Shown piece after piece: positions 25,047 to 33,457 of a stretch of DNA of 64,000 nucleotides. Below the pieces are notes generated by a model. It ran no database searches. It was not told the DNA's origin and saw nothing but the letters and a program-made list of their open reading frames with translations. How positions within the stretch are numbered: the stretch's first letter is position 1; each line of letters opens with the position of its first letter. The DNA is from Phocaeicola_A sp045545095 (lineage in GTDB: Bacteria; Bacteroidota; Bacteroidia; Bacteroidales; Bacteroidaceae). The position numbers and the translations under genes are program-made. The DNA is taken from positions 62,001 through 126,000 of the forward strand of contig JAZQAG010000029.1 in assembly GCA_045545095.1 (NCBI GenBank), written 5' to 3'.

Positions 25047-27200
25047 ATGAAGAAAAGTATTTTAGTACTCATGTCATTATTTGCCACTTTTATCACTATG
25101 GCACAAGAAAAGACCCCCTTCACTTTGCATGACCTCATTCCTGGAGGCTCGACCTACCGCCAGTGTTCACCTGCCAACGCATGGTACACTTGGTGGGGCG
25201 ACCACTGTGTGGAATTGGATGTGGATACATTGAAAAGTCTGAAACCTGGGAGTAAGAAACCTGCTACCGTACTGATGGAACTTGATCAGGTGAACCGTTG
25301 GTTGGAGGCTGCCGGCAAGCAACCTGTACACACATTGCAAAGTGTATCGTTCCCATATGCAGACAAGTCGCAGGCACTGTTCCGCACCAATCGTGAATAC
25401 CTGTTGGTTGATTGGCAGATGGAGGCTGTAGTGTGGAGCTTGCCTATACCTGAAAAGGCTGCCAATCAGGATTGGCACAAGTTATCGCGAAATCTCGCTT
25501 ACACCGTTGATAATAACCTATGGGTGATGACGGCCGATGGAAAGTGTGTGCAAGTGACCAATGAACCTACAGGTATCAAATGCGGGCAGGTGGTACACCG
25601 AAATGAGTTCGGTATTGAGAAGGGAACCTTTTGGAGTACCGACGGACAGCGCTTGGCCTTCTACCGAATGGACGAGACGATGGTGAGTGACTATCCGCAA
25701 GTGGATACCGAGGCCCGAACGGCTGAATATGTGCCCGACAAGTATCCCATGGCCGGGACTGCCAGCCACAAGGTGACGGTGGGTGTATATGACATCGCTA
25801 CAGGACAGACCGTTTATCTGCAAGCCGGTGACCCTACTGACCGTTACTTCTCCAATATTGCCTGGAGTCCTTGTGGAGGATATGTCTATATGATGGAACA
25901 TCCGCGTGAACAGAACCGCGCAGAACTGGTTCGTTACAATGCTCTGACGGGTGAAAAGGATGCTGTGCTCATTACCGAAGCACACGAAAAATATGTGGAG
26001 CCTATGCATCCCATCACATTCCTTCCTTGGGATAACACAAAGTTCATATACCAGAGTCAGAAGGATGGATTCAACCATCTATACCTATATAATATAGAAG
26101 GAGAAGAGTTGGCGCAGTTGACAAAGGGCGAGTGGCTTGTTCAGGAACTCGTTGGCTTTCACGAAAAGCGTAAAGAGGTAATCATCGTCAGCACCGAAGT
26201 CAGTCCTTTACAGAGCAACTTGTATGCTGTGAGTGTGAAGAATGGCAAACGTCGTCCTATAGGCAATAGCGAGGGGGTACATACGGTGCAACTTTCAGCT
26301 TCGGCCGATTGGGTGATTGACCGCTATTCGGCTCCCGCAACTCCGCGTCGTATCGAATTGGTGAGTGTGAAGGATGGCAAGAGTCGTAATGTCTTGTTGG
26401 ATGCCCCCAATCCATGGGCAGGATTCAATGTGCCAGAGATGACCGTGGGCACACTCAAAGCTGCTGATGGAGTGACAGACCTCTATTATCGTCTGGTAAA
26501 ACCTGTCGATTTTGATCCTGCGAAGAAATATCCCGCTGTCATCTATGTTTATGGCGGCCCTCATGCACAGATGATTCAAAACTCGTGGAACTATGCCGTG
26601 CGCGGATGGGACATCTATATGGCTCAGCAAGGTTACGTGGTGTTTACCGTGGATAATCGTGGAAGCAGCAATCGTGGTTTGGCGTTTGAGAATTGCACTT
26701 TCCGCCAATTGGGTGTTGAGGAGATGAAGGACCAGCTCCGTGGTGTGGATTTCCTCAAGAGTCTGCCTTATGTGGATGCAGACCGTCTGGGTGTGCATGG
26801 ATGGAGTTATGGCGGTTTCATGACTGCCAACTTGATGCTGACCTATCCTGATGTCTTCAAAGTGGGTGTGGCTGGTGGCCCCGTTACGGATTGGAAGTAC
26901 TACGAGGTGATGTACGGTGAACGCTACATGGATACACCGCAAACCAATCCCGAAGGTTACAAGAACAGCAGCCTTTTGGAAAAGGCTGGCAACCTGAAGG
27001 GTCGTCTGCTCATTATCCATGGAGGTAACGACCCTGTCTGTGTTCCCCAGATGACCTATTCCTTCCTGAAGGCTTGCATCGACAATGGTACACACCCCGA
27101 CCTTTTCATCTATCCCGGGCACGGGCACAACATGGTAGGTCGCGATCGTGTGCATCTGCATGAGCATATTACCCGCTATTTTGAGGATTTCTTAAAATAA
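25047..27200 (+). CDS. S9B-family prolyl (DPP4- or PtpA-like) peptidase
   Basis: A signal peptide (ending near TMAQ) exports this 717-residue serine peptidase. Residues about 60-460 form the beta-propeller of dipeptidyl-peptidase IV, including HRNEFGIEKGTFWS, which carries the glutamate that binds the substrate amino terminus. The alpha/beta-hydrolase domain follows, with the nucleophile in GWSYGGFM (about residue 587), the aspartate in GGNDPV and the histidine in GHGHNM. It should release N-terminal Xaa-Pro dipeptides or tripeptides ending in Pro. The sequence alone does not decide between DPP4 and prolyl tripeptidyl peptidase. A terminator follows at 27235-27274. Confidence 0.93.
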   Translation: MKKSILVLMSLFATFITMAQEKTPFTLHDLIPGGSTYRQCSPANAWYTWWGDHCVELDVDTLKSLKPGSKKPATVLMELDQVNRWLEAAGKQPVHTLQSVSFPYADKSQALFRTNREYLLVDWQMEAVVWSLPIPEKAANQDWHKLSRNLAYTVDNNLWVMTADGKCVQVTNEPTGIKCGQVVHRNEFGIEKGTFWSTDGQRLAFYRMDETMVSDYPQVDTEARTAEYVPDKYPMAGTASHKVTVGVYDIATGQTVYLQAGDPTDRYFSNIAWSPCGGYVYMMEHPREQNRAELVRYNALTGEKDAVLITEAHEKYVEPMHPITFLPWDNTKFIYQSQKDGFNHLYLYNIEGEELAQLTKGEWLVQELVGFHEKRKEVIIVSTEVSPLQSNLYAVSVKNGKRRPIGNSEGVHTVQLSASADWVIDRYSAPATPRRIELVSVKDGKSRNVLLDAPNPWAGFNVPEMTVGTLKAADGVTDLYYRLVKPVDFDPAKKYPAVIYVYGGPHAQMIQNSWNYAVRGWDIYMAQQGYVVFTVDNRGSSNRGLAFENCTFRQLGVEEMKDQLRGVDFLKSLPYVDADRLGVHGWSYGGFMTANLMLTYPDVFKVGVAGGPVTDWKYYEVMYGERYMDTPQTNPEGYKNSSLLEKAGNLKGRLLIIHGGNDPVCVPQMTYSFLKACIDNGTHPDLFIYPGHGHNMVGRDRVHLHEHITRYFEDFLK

Positions 27201-27234
27201 CGTGAGTTCGATACAATTTCGGAATAATGTAAGT

Positions 27235-27274
27235 AGCCCGTCATTGACAAATACCAGTTCAATGGCGGGCTTTT
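27235..27274 (+). terminator. Terminator after the S9 peptidase gene
   Basis: AGCCCGTCATTGA (27235-27247) pairs with TCAATGGCGGGCT (27259-27271) over 13 bp with one G-U, followed by TTTT. It overlaps the relic of the transposase end, so it may have been recruited from that sequence. Confidence 0.75.
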
Positions 27275-27346
27275 CTCGAAGAAACAATATGCAGCGATTG
27301 TTCCCAAAGCATTTGCAATGAAGTTGTTGAAAGACCGATGTCTGGA
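27249..27346 (-). pseudogene. Remnant of an IS982-family transposase C-terminus
   Basis: The minus strand encodes IAQIEHSRHRSFNNFI then ANALGTIAAYCFFEK. This closely resembles the conserved end of IS982-type transposases, where a QIEHSRHRS-like block is followed by a hydrophobic helix and FFxKKP. After CFFEK the frame is broken: adding one base restores KKPAIELVFVNDG. Upstream, similarity stops after a few codons and no DDE core is present. It is a decayed relic, not a mobile unit. Confidence 0.6.
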
Positions 27347-27436
27347 ATGTTCAATTTGAGCAATCACATTTACATGTCTGTCCGTATTCTGTCTGCTTCA
27401 GAGACCACTCGGCAAGATTACCATTCTTTCGCTTGC

Positions 27437-27494
27437 AAGATTTAATTCTTTCACTTGTAAGATTTAAATCTTTATGCCCCAAGATTTATATCTT
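27437..27494. repeat. Palindrome array C, three units, 22-bp period
   Basis: AAGATTTAATTCTT (27437), AAGATTTAAATCTT (27459) and AAGATTTATATCTT (27481) are palindromic or near-palindromic and exactly 22 bp apart. A more degenerate copy may start at 27414. The core is the same as in the array at the 3' end of queG, 21 kb away. Confidence 0.85.
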
Positions 27495-27622
27495 TCCCGT
27501 TGACAAGATACGGGTTGGCAAAGCTATGTAGCACAGGCTTCTTTGCAACTCGCGTTGCAAAGTATTTATTCCCTGTCAGGTGACCTTATTGTGGAACATT
27601 GGGGGAATTGTGAGGGGAAAAT

Positions 27623-27779
27623 ATGCCGGGTTGCCGGGTTGCCAGGTTGTTGTAAGACTCCTATATAAAAAAGTGGTAATATGGTCGAAATAATTAGATG
27701 TGATGACTAATTTCGACCATATTACCATAAATGTACGGGAAAGTTATACAAACAACCTGGCAACCCGGCAACCCGGCAT
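27623..27779. repeat. MITE-like element with nested inverted repeats
   Basis: The outer arms are perfect 29-bp inverted repeats (27623-27651 and 27751-27779) made of 8-bp units GCCGGGTT, GCCGGGTT and GCCAGGTT. Inside lies a second inverted repeat at 27674-27727 whose 18-bp arms (TGGTAATATGGTCGAAAT) match perfectly, with a small bulge beyond. The 157-bp unit encodes nothing. Its size and double-palindrome build resemble a miniature transposable or REP-type element. Confidence 0.75.
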
Positions 27780-27826
27780 GTCGGTCTAACGGTCGTTCAG
27801 CCCTTCGGTGTGCTTATGGCTCTGAT

Positions 27827-28018
27827 TTACATGTAGTTTACGATGCTGTACTTATAAACAAGGAATCCGCGGAGTGACCCCTTGCGCACCTGTGGATACT
27901 CCATTTTCTTCATGATGATGGCAATTTTGACCAGTGATAATGGCTTTTTGATGGTTGAATTTATACGTTCCCGTATGTTGGATGTGGTGACAAATTCGAC
28001 CACTTTGCCAGATAATCT
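27827..28018 (-). pseudogene. Possible gene remnant, unrecognised
   Basis: A minus-strand frame of 63 codons is open between two stops and reads like protein in its second half (SLVKIAIIMKKMEYPQVRKG, SLRGFLVYKYSIV). It has no plausible full-length start and is closed upstream by an in-frame TGA. It may be the C-terminal remnant of a mobile-element protein. I could not place it in a family. Confidence 0.3.
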
Positions 28019-28081
28019 TCAACCAAACTGATACGACATTATTATTAAAGGCTTCTACTTGCGAAACTTTCGTCTTATGCT

Positions 28082-28933
28082 TCACTTCTTCTCCAACAGT
28101 TGGTGAACATGGGCTTTCTGCAGCATGAGGAAACTACCGTTGGCTATGACGTAACCGCCAGTGCCGCTCTCGTTCTTGATGACCGTCACCTGTTCGATGC
28201 CCATATCGGTGTTTGCAGGGAGATAATGGAGGGGATTCTTGGGATACTGCTTGCTTCCGAACACTTCGTTGCGGTATTTCAAGAGTTTGGGATATTTCAT
28301 GCGTTCAATCTTGATGTCAGCAGCGTATGTGATAGCAGAGGCTTCGCGACGCAACTCCGTCAAGGTGAACGTGTGGGCATCGCCCGTAGCCTTGACAATG
28401 AGGCCTGGTAATCCACGCAATCGCCACGGACCGACGGACGAAGGGACCTCCTCGGTGTACCATGCTGTCCAACGGACACCGCGGAAGGTGACTTCTGCCC
28501 GCGAACAGCGGTAACCATTGATGCTCAGTGTGTCAGCAGTGAGTGTCCAATCCAATGAGGGGGTAGGTTCATATCCTTCAAACTCTTTGGGAAAGATTGC
28601 GTCGCGCACAGTGGTCTCCCCTTCAGGATGGTTTATCCACACGGTGGGTATGTGCGTCAGAGTTTCGGTATGTGCTGCGGCCACCCTTTTCCGAAAATCC
28701 ATGTCACTTCCAGTTTCTGCCTGATAACGGCTCATGGGCATGCACTTGGTTATCCGTTGTCCCGCCTGCACCACCACCTGTATGGAATCACATACAGCAG
28801 CCCCTTCGTCATCCAGCGTATTGACGGTGTAGTCATACACTACGGCAAACTGTGCCGTATCAATCGAGTCTTTCGTCTGTGCCTGCACTGACACCGTCAG
28901 GGCGAGGGCTAATGATAAGAAAATCTTTTTCAT
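28082..28933 (-). CDS. GLPGLI family protein, copy 1 (last gene of cluster)
   Basis: This 283-residue exported protein (signal peptide to VQAQ, about residue 19) belongs to the GLPGLI family (Porph_ging type), whose function is unknown. The family signature appears as EEVPSSVGPWRLRGLPGL, followed by IVKATGD. Before it lie FRGVRWTAWYT and, further upstream, TVWINHPEGETTVRD. It is the promoter-distal copy of three paralogues, 10 bp after copy 2. Its signal-peptide DNA is nearly identical to that of copy 2 over about 100 bp. Confidence 0.9.
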   Translation of the reverse strand: MKKIFLSLALALTVSVQAQTKDSIDTAQFAVVYDYTVNTLDDEGAAVCDSIQVVVQAGQRITKCMPMSRYQAETGSDMDFRKRVAAAHTETLTHIPTVWINHPEGETTVRDAIFPKEFEGYEPTPSLDWTLTADTLSINGYRCSRAEVTFRGVRWTAWYTEEVPSSVGPWRLRGLPGLIVKATGDAHTFTLTELRREASAITYAADIKIERMKYPKLLKYRNEVFGSKQYPKNPLHYLPANTDMGIEQVTVIKNESGTGGYVIANGSFLMLQKAHVHQLLEKK

Positions 28934-28943
28934 AGATAAATAG

Positions 28944-29804
28944 TTACTTCAATTCCAAGGGTTGATAAACATTCACTTTTTTGGGGACAATGAGGTCACG
29001 GGCTATCACCGTTTGCTTTTCTTCGGCTGGTGGTTCAGGACCTCCGGCCCACATCTCTACGGCATCGTCCAAGGCTCCCTCGGGGATATAGTAGCGAGGA
29101 TTCTGCACGTAACGTTTGTTACAAAAAAGTTTGTTGCGGTGCGAAATGAACTTATGTTCGGTAATGACCTGATGTCTGTCCTCCTCCATGTAAGTCAATG
29201 GAACCTGACGATTAACAAGACCGCTGAAAGTGAAGGAGAAGAGACCTTTGCCATCCTCGGCTTTCAGTATCAAGCCAGGCAGGCCGCGGAGTTTCCACGG
29301 ACCAGCTGATGAGGGTATCTCTTCGGTGTACCAAGTCGTCCATGTACGTCCGGCATATTCCCCTATAGCCTTGTGACAAAGGTATCCACCGATAGTCAGT
29401 GTATCATCCGACAGTTTCCAACTGATAACAGGAACTTTACCTTTTACCAGATAACGGTGGGGGACAATCTTATCAAAGGAACGTGTTTCTCCTTCGGGAT
29501 GATTGACATACAGCACCGGCAGATTGTATTGTCGGGCATCCCACTCGCCATGCTGAAACACTTTATTGAAACTTTCACCAAAGTCCTCCAACATGGCACG
29601 GTTATACTCCAAGCATTTTGTTACACGATTCCCCACGAGTGTGGCCACTTGCATGGAGTCGGTTGCAGGACGACCCTCTGCATTAGTGGAATACACTTTG
29701 TATTCATACACTACGGCAAACTGTGCCGTATCAATCGAGTCTTTCGTCTGTGCCTGCACCGACACCGTCAAGGCGAGGGCGAATGATAAGATAATCTTTT
29801 TCAT
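28944..29804 (-). CDS. GLPGLI family protein, copy 2
   Basis: A 286-residue paralogue of its neighbours with signal peptide, NHPEGETRSFD and the signature EEIPSSAGPWKLRGLPGL followed by ILKAEDGK. Family function is unknown; exported location is predicted. The segment AQTKDSIDTAQFAVVY after the signal peptide is identical in copy 1, whereas the rest of the mature protein is divergent. This suggests recent duplication or gene conversion limited to the 5' end. It follows copy 3 by 9 bp. Confidence 0.9.
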   Translation of the reverse strand: MKKIILSFALALTVSVQAQTKDSIDTAQFAVVYEYKVYSTNAEGRPATDSMQVATLVGNRVTKCLEYNRAMLEDFGESFNKVFQHGEWDARQYNLPVLYVNHPEGETRSFDKIVPHRYLVKGKVPVISWKLSDDTLTIGGYLCHKAIGEYAGRTWTTWYTEEIPSSAGPWKLRGLPGLILKAEDGKGLFSFTFSGLVNRQVPLTYMEEDRHQVITEHKFISHRNKLFCNKRYVQNPRYYIPEGALDDAVEMWAGGPEPPAEEKQTVIARDLIVPKKVNVYQPLELK

Positions 29805-29813
29805 AGATAATGA

Positions 29814-30698
29814 TTATTTCAATTCTAATGGTTGATAGGCATGTGCTTCAGATAGGATTATAACTCCTGCAACGCTGGTAATCTGTTGGTCGGAGATACG
29901 ACTGTAGCGATATTCTTTATATCCGAATGCTTCCATTGCGTCTGGAGCGTAATATGCGGGGTCTTGCACATAACGTGAATTATCAAGTGTCTTCTTCTTG
30001 TATTCCAGAAATTTCTCAGCTGTCATCTTGTGGTAATCCACTCGTTGCTTCACATAATTCATCCCGTTCTCTGGTACTATCCAAGTGACGTATTCTGTGA
30101 ATATTAGGGGCTGTTCTTCATTGAGCAAGCCACGGAGGGTGAAGGTGTGTATGCCATCCTTATCTTGTACTTTGGTAATCATGCCTGGCAGTCCACCTAA
30201 TTTCCATGGTCCGATGCTTGTCGGAACTTCTTCTGTATAATGGGCTTGCCACACTTTTCCTCGAAAACGGGTCTCGGCCGTATGGCAGAAATATCCGAAG
30301 ATTGAATCTTGCTGTTCGCCCAAGTGCCATTTAGGGGATTTCAGAGTCTCATCCGTCTGGTAGCGGTTAGGATAGAGTTCTTCCTGTACGGTGATGCGAC
30401 CTGTGGGATAATTTATAAAGACATCGCCCATGTGCATCTGTGCAGCTTTATAAATGTGATAGTTGTCGTAACTCTTCTTTGTCTGCTTATTGTAGGAATA
30501 ATAGGGGAAACTTTTGGTGACTCCATTTGCTGACTGTACGGCTATCAGCATCGAGTCGGTCACAGGCTCTCCTGCAGCATTGGTTGTATTACACTCGTAG
30601 AGGTAAATGGCGGTAAACTTCGACACGCCCAAGGTGTCGTTCTGTGCCTGCACCGACACCGTCAGGGCGAGGGCGAGGATTGTTAGCATTTTCTTCAT
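29814..30698 (-). CDS. GLPGLI family protein, copy 3 (first in the cluster)
   Basis: A 294-residue exported paralogue with NYPTGRITVQEEL and the signature EEVPTSIGPWKLGGLPGM followed by ITKVQD. It is the most divergent of the three but shares the ALALTVSVQAQ signal peptide with copies 1 and 2. It starts 20 bp after the stop of the TonB-receptor-like gene, so it is co-transcribed with it. GLPGLI genes often accompany TonB-type barrels in Bacteroidetes. Capture or processing of a barrel substrate is a hypothesis. Confidence 0.9.
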   Translation of the reverse strand: MKKMLTILALALTVSVQAQNDTLGVSKFTAIYLYECNTTNAAGEPVTDSMLIAVQSANGVTKSFPYYSYNKQTKKSYDNYHIYKAAQMHMGDVFINYPTGRITVQEELYPNRYQTDETLKSPKWHLGEQQDSIFGYFCHTAETRFRGKVWQAHYTEEVPTSIGPWKLGGLPGMITKVQDKDGIHTFTLRGLLNEEQPLIFTEYVTWIVPENGMNYVKQRVDYHKMTAEKFLEYKKKTLDNSRYVQDPAYYAPDAMEAFGYKEYRYSRISDQQITSVAGVIILSEAHAYQPLELK

Positions 30699-30718
30699 AG
30701 ATTCTTTTATTTATTGTT

Positions 30719-33361
30719 TTACAATGAGAATGTCAGTTTCAGCAATGCGGTGCGGCCACACAGGCTGTAGTCGTAGCTGTAGGTGTTGATGCCGTCGAAG
30801 AGGGTGTAGGCATACGACCGTTGGTTGAACAAGTTGTCCAACTCCAATCGGAGGACTGCCCGCTTGAACTTGTACTGCGCCGACGCATTGAAGAGCGACA
30901 TGTGCTTGTAGCGGTCGGCCGTAAGTTGTCGGCGCACATAGTCGTAACTGGCCGAGAGGTCAAGCTGGGACACAGGGAAGAGATGCACACCACCATTGTG
31001 GCTGAGCGAAGTGGTGGTGTTGCGGGTGTCGCCATACGCCGAGCGCGACCAGCCGTAGTTAATGTGGTAGCTCAACTCCAGCCATTGGATGGGTGTGACG
31101 GAGAGGTTTCCCTGCAAACTGTAGCTCCGGTTGTCGGTGGCAATGACTTCGCTCCCCACCGCCTGTTCACTATCGCTGAACGAGTAGCTTCCCTGGATGC
31201 CGAACTTGGCAAAGAGGGCAGGGATGCTCTTTGTGCTGGAGAGGTTGAACGATGTGCGCCGTGTGTAGGTGTCGCGCAGGAGCGATTGTGTGCTGACATC
31301 CACTCCGTCAATGGATTGCGAATGTAGCGTGTTGCGCTTGCCCTCGCTGTGGTTGGCACCGATGCCGAATGTGAAATAGCTGAACGGCACCTGCCATTTC
31401 CAGTCGATGGACGAGTTCCAGTTGCGCGATTCGCCGATGATGCCCGAAGCCGCCCGTGTGGTGCGGTAGTCGGTCTGCATAGGGGCCGTCAGCAGGTCAA
31501 GCATATCACCCGTCCCGTGGCTCAATCCCGTCGATGCCGACAACTTGCTATTGGCCGAGAAGGTATAGCTGAGGCTGAGGTTCGGATTGAGGTAGAGTTT
31601 CGTCAGCCCGGTCTCGCCGTAGTCCAACATGCGCAACGACACGGGAACAGCCACCCCTGCATAAAAGCGGCGATTGCTGCTCTGCCACTCGAAGCCCGGG
31701 TTGAACGAGGGGATGAGTGTCCACCCGTCCAAGCGGTTACAGTCATCATCGGGTGTGCGTACCGTCTCCACAAAGTGGTAGTCGGCCTGCAGGCTGACGG
31801 GCAGATTCAGCGTGAACTTCTTGCCCAAACGGATGTCGAACGAGGTGCTGTGGCGCGTGGTGAGCGAAGTGGATTGTGCCGTCTGTCCGTAGCTCTCGCC
31901 CCGGTTGCCGAACGACAGGTGCAAGGTGGGCGTGCGCTGGAAGTTGATGTCCGAGTTGAGCGAATAGCGGTGTCGGCCTGTGTTGCGCGACAGGTTGAGC
32001 CGGTTGCCGGCCTCTATGGATGTGGCCCGCCGGCGTTGGGTGGCCATGTGGCCGTTGTAGAGCATATCCCCTTCGTCCCGCTCAAACTTGGCTTTCAGGG
32101 TAAAGGTCTCGTTCGTGTAGCGGTGACGCTCGTTCTCCAGATAGTTGACGGAGAATCGGGGCAAATGCTGTGTGGCCAAGGGGGAGGTCTGTTCACTCAC
32201 GGTGACGTACTCTCCGCTCTCTGCCAAGTAGGTGCTTCCGGTGCTCCTGTCACTCGTCGCTTGGCGATAGGTATAGTCGGCATTCACGCGCACGGTCCGG
32301 GTGCTGTCCATCTTCAATATGGCATTGAGTGTACCCATGCCGTTGCGCTTGTACTCCGACTCACCCTGTGGCGCACCACCGCCACCAAAACCGCCGAACA
32401 GCGAAGTGGCATGGGTGGAGAAACCGCCTCCACCGAAATGGTAGGTCATGTCACCCGCCCCGTAATCCTTGTAGTTACCGGCCTTGACCGAGCAGATGGT
32501 CTGGAACTTGTCGGTGAACATCATGCCGGTCAAGCCCAGCAGGAGTCTCACCCCCAACCCCTCTCCGACGGGAGAGGGGAGCAAAATGTCCTGTGACGCA
32601 TTATCTCTGGGTGAGACTCCCACTCCTGCCTCCTCCTGTCCGAAAGGTTTGAACTTCGCCTTCTTGGCCAGTCTGATGTTCAGTGCCACGGCATCGCTGG
32701 GCTTGTCTTCGTCCATCTTGCGGGCATGGTAGTTGCGCACCACCTCCACCTTGGCCACCATGTCGGCTCCCATGTTGCGGGTGGCCAGATTATATTTGCC
32801 TCCCAACATGTCCAGTCCCTCGATGTTGAAGGCCGAGATGCCTTTGCCCATATAGGAGATGGCGCCGCTCTTGGCCACCTCCACACCTGGCAGGCGTTTC
32901 AGTCCGTCTTCCAATGTCACGTCGCCCTTTCCCAAGAACGAAGCGAGGTTGTAGCTCAACGTGTCGCCCTTCAGCAACAGGGGATTGGCCCGCACCTTCA
33001 CCTCCTTCAGGCTGATGCTCTTCTGCACCAACACCATATCCTTGACCAACTTTTTCCGGCCATCCGGCTTCAGCACCACCTCTTCGGCCTCGTAACTGAT
33101 GTGGGCAAAGGAGAGGACTGTTCCCTCCTTCAGTTCCTCCACGCGGAGCGAATAGTTTCCCTTCGTGTCGGTGGTCCCAAAGGCAAGGATGCGCCCTTTC
33201 AACGTCAGTTTCACAATGACATCACTCACGGGAACCAGTCCCCCGCCCGAGGCGGAGGAGAGTGCCGTCACCTGTCCGGTCACATTGACCATTTCCTGGT
33301 TTTGCGCTGATGCACTGATAACCAATGCCATTGATATCAGGATGTATAGCAGTCGTTTCAT
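30719..33361 (-). CDS. TonB-receptor-like outer-membrane barrel with carboxypeptidase-regulatory domain
   Basis: About 880 residues from the preferred start at 33361, which gives a normal signal peptide (MKRLLYILISMALVISASAQ); the frame extends 27 codons further upstream without one. After the signal comes a CarboxypepD_reg-like beta-sandwich (VTGQVTAL to VLVQKSI), a plug-like domain (LEDGLKRLPGVEV, KGISAFNIEGLDMLGGKYN) and a long beta-barrel. A palindromic element at 32542-32620 is inserted in frame and adds LLPSPVGEGLGVR-like sequence after the plug. The gene lies between the M56 sensor gene and the GLPGLI copies. The DNA is much more GC-rich than that of the flanking housekeeping genes. 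Confidence 0.88.
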   Translation of the reverse strand: MKRLLYILISMALVISASAQNQEMVNVTGQVTALSSASGGGLVPVSDVIVKLTLKGRILAFGTTDTKGNYSLRVEELKEGTVLSFAHISYEAEEVVLKPDGRKKLVKDMVLVQKSISLKEVKVRANPLLLKGDTLSYNLASFLGKGDVTLEDGLKRLPGVEVAKSGAISYMGKGISAFNIEGLDMLGGKYNLATRNMGADMVAKVEVVRNYHARKMDEDKPSDAVALNIRLAKKAKFKPFGQEEAGVGVSPRDNASQDILLPSPVGEGLGVRLLLGLTGMMFTDKFQTICSVKAGNYKDYGAGDMTYHFGGGGFSTHATSLFGGFGGGGAPQGESEYKRNGMGTLNAILKMDSTRTVRVNADYTYRQATSDRSTGSTYLAESGEYVTVSEQTSPLATQHLPRFSVNYLENERHRYTNETFTLKAKFERDEGDMLYNGHMATQRRRATSIEAGNRLNLSRNTGRHRYSLNSDINFQRTPTLHLSFGNRGESYGQTAQSTSLTTRHSTSFDIRLGKKFTLNLPVSLQADYHFVETVRTPDDDCNRLDGWTLIPSFNPGFEWQSSNRRFYAGVAVPVSLRMLDYGETGLTKLYLNPNLSLSYTFSANSKLSASTGLSHGTGDMLDLLTAPMQTDYRTTRAASGIIGESRNWNSSIDWKWQVPFSYFTFGIGANHSEGKRNTLHSQSIDGVDVSTQSLLRDTYTRRTSFNLSSTKSIPALFAKFGIQGSYSFSDSEQAVGSEVIATDNRSYSLQGNLSVTPIQWLELSYHINYGWSRSAYGDTRNTTTSLSHNGGVHLFPVSQLDLSASYDYVRRQLTADRYKHMSLFNASAQYKFKRAVLRLELDNLFNQRSYAYTLFDGINTYSYDYSLCGRTALLKLTFSL
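32542..32620. repeat. In-frame palindromic element inside the barrel gene
   Basis: GGAGTCTCACCC (32542-32553) and GGGTGAGACTCC (32609-32620) are perfect 12-bp terminal inverted repeats. Inside, CCCCTCTCC (32558-32566) pairs with GGAGAGGGG (32571-32579) around GACG. Sequences of this type (CTCTCCC...GGAGAGGGG next to GGGTGAG) are familiar as dispersed intergenic palindromes in many bacteria. Here the element is read in frame on the minus strand and adds roughly 25-30 residues. Confidence 0.8.
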
Positions 33362-33457
33362 ATCGATTTCTTTCTCTGTTTTATGAGTATAACAAGGGCT
33401 GTACAAGCCATTTCGGGACTTGCATCCATGTCTTTTTGTCAATAAGTAGAGTGGATT

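Larger units (their letters stand above)
27201..28081. other. 880-bp repeat- and relic-rich gap without an intact gene
   Basis: In order this stretch holds a terminator (27235-27274), a minus-strand fragment like the C-terminus of an IS982 transposase (27249-27346), a 22-bp-period palindrome array (27437-27494), a nested inverted repeat (27623-27779) and a minus-strand open frame of 63 codons without a good start (27827-28018). I see no intact gene. It marks the edge of the GC-rich GLPGLI cluster. Confidence 0.7.

Noticed and set aside
27249..27346. Intact insertion sequence
   Set aside because: Only the transposase C-terminus is recognisable, it is frameshifted, and no terminal inverted repeats bracket it.
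27401..27800. CRISPR array in the repeat-rich gap
   Set aside because: The 22-bp units contain short palindromes with no unique spacers of regular length, and the larger repeats are inverted, not direct.
31349..32596. 415-codon plus-strand open frame opposite the barrel gene
   Set aside because: It is a shadow of a GC-rich gene: it lacks any recognisable motif, whereas the minus strand encodes a clear signal peptide, plug and barrel.
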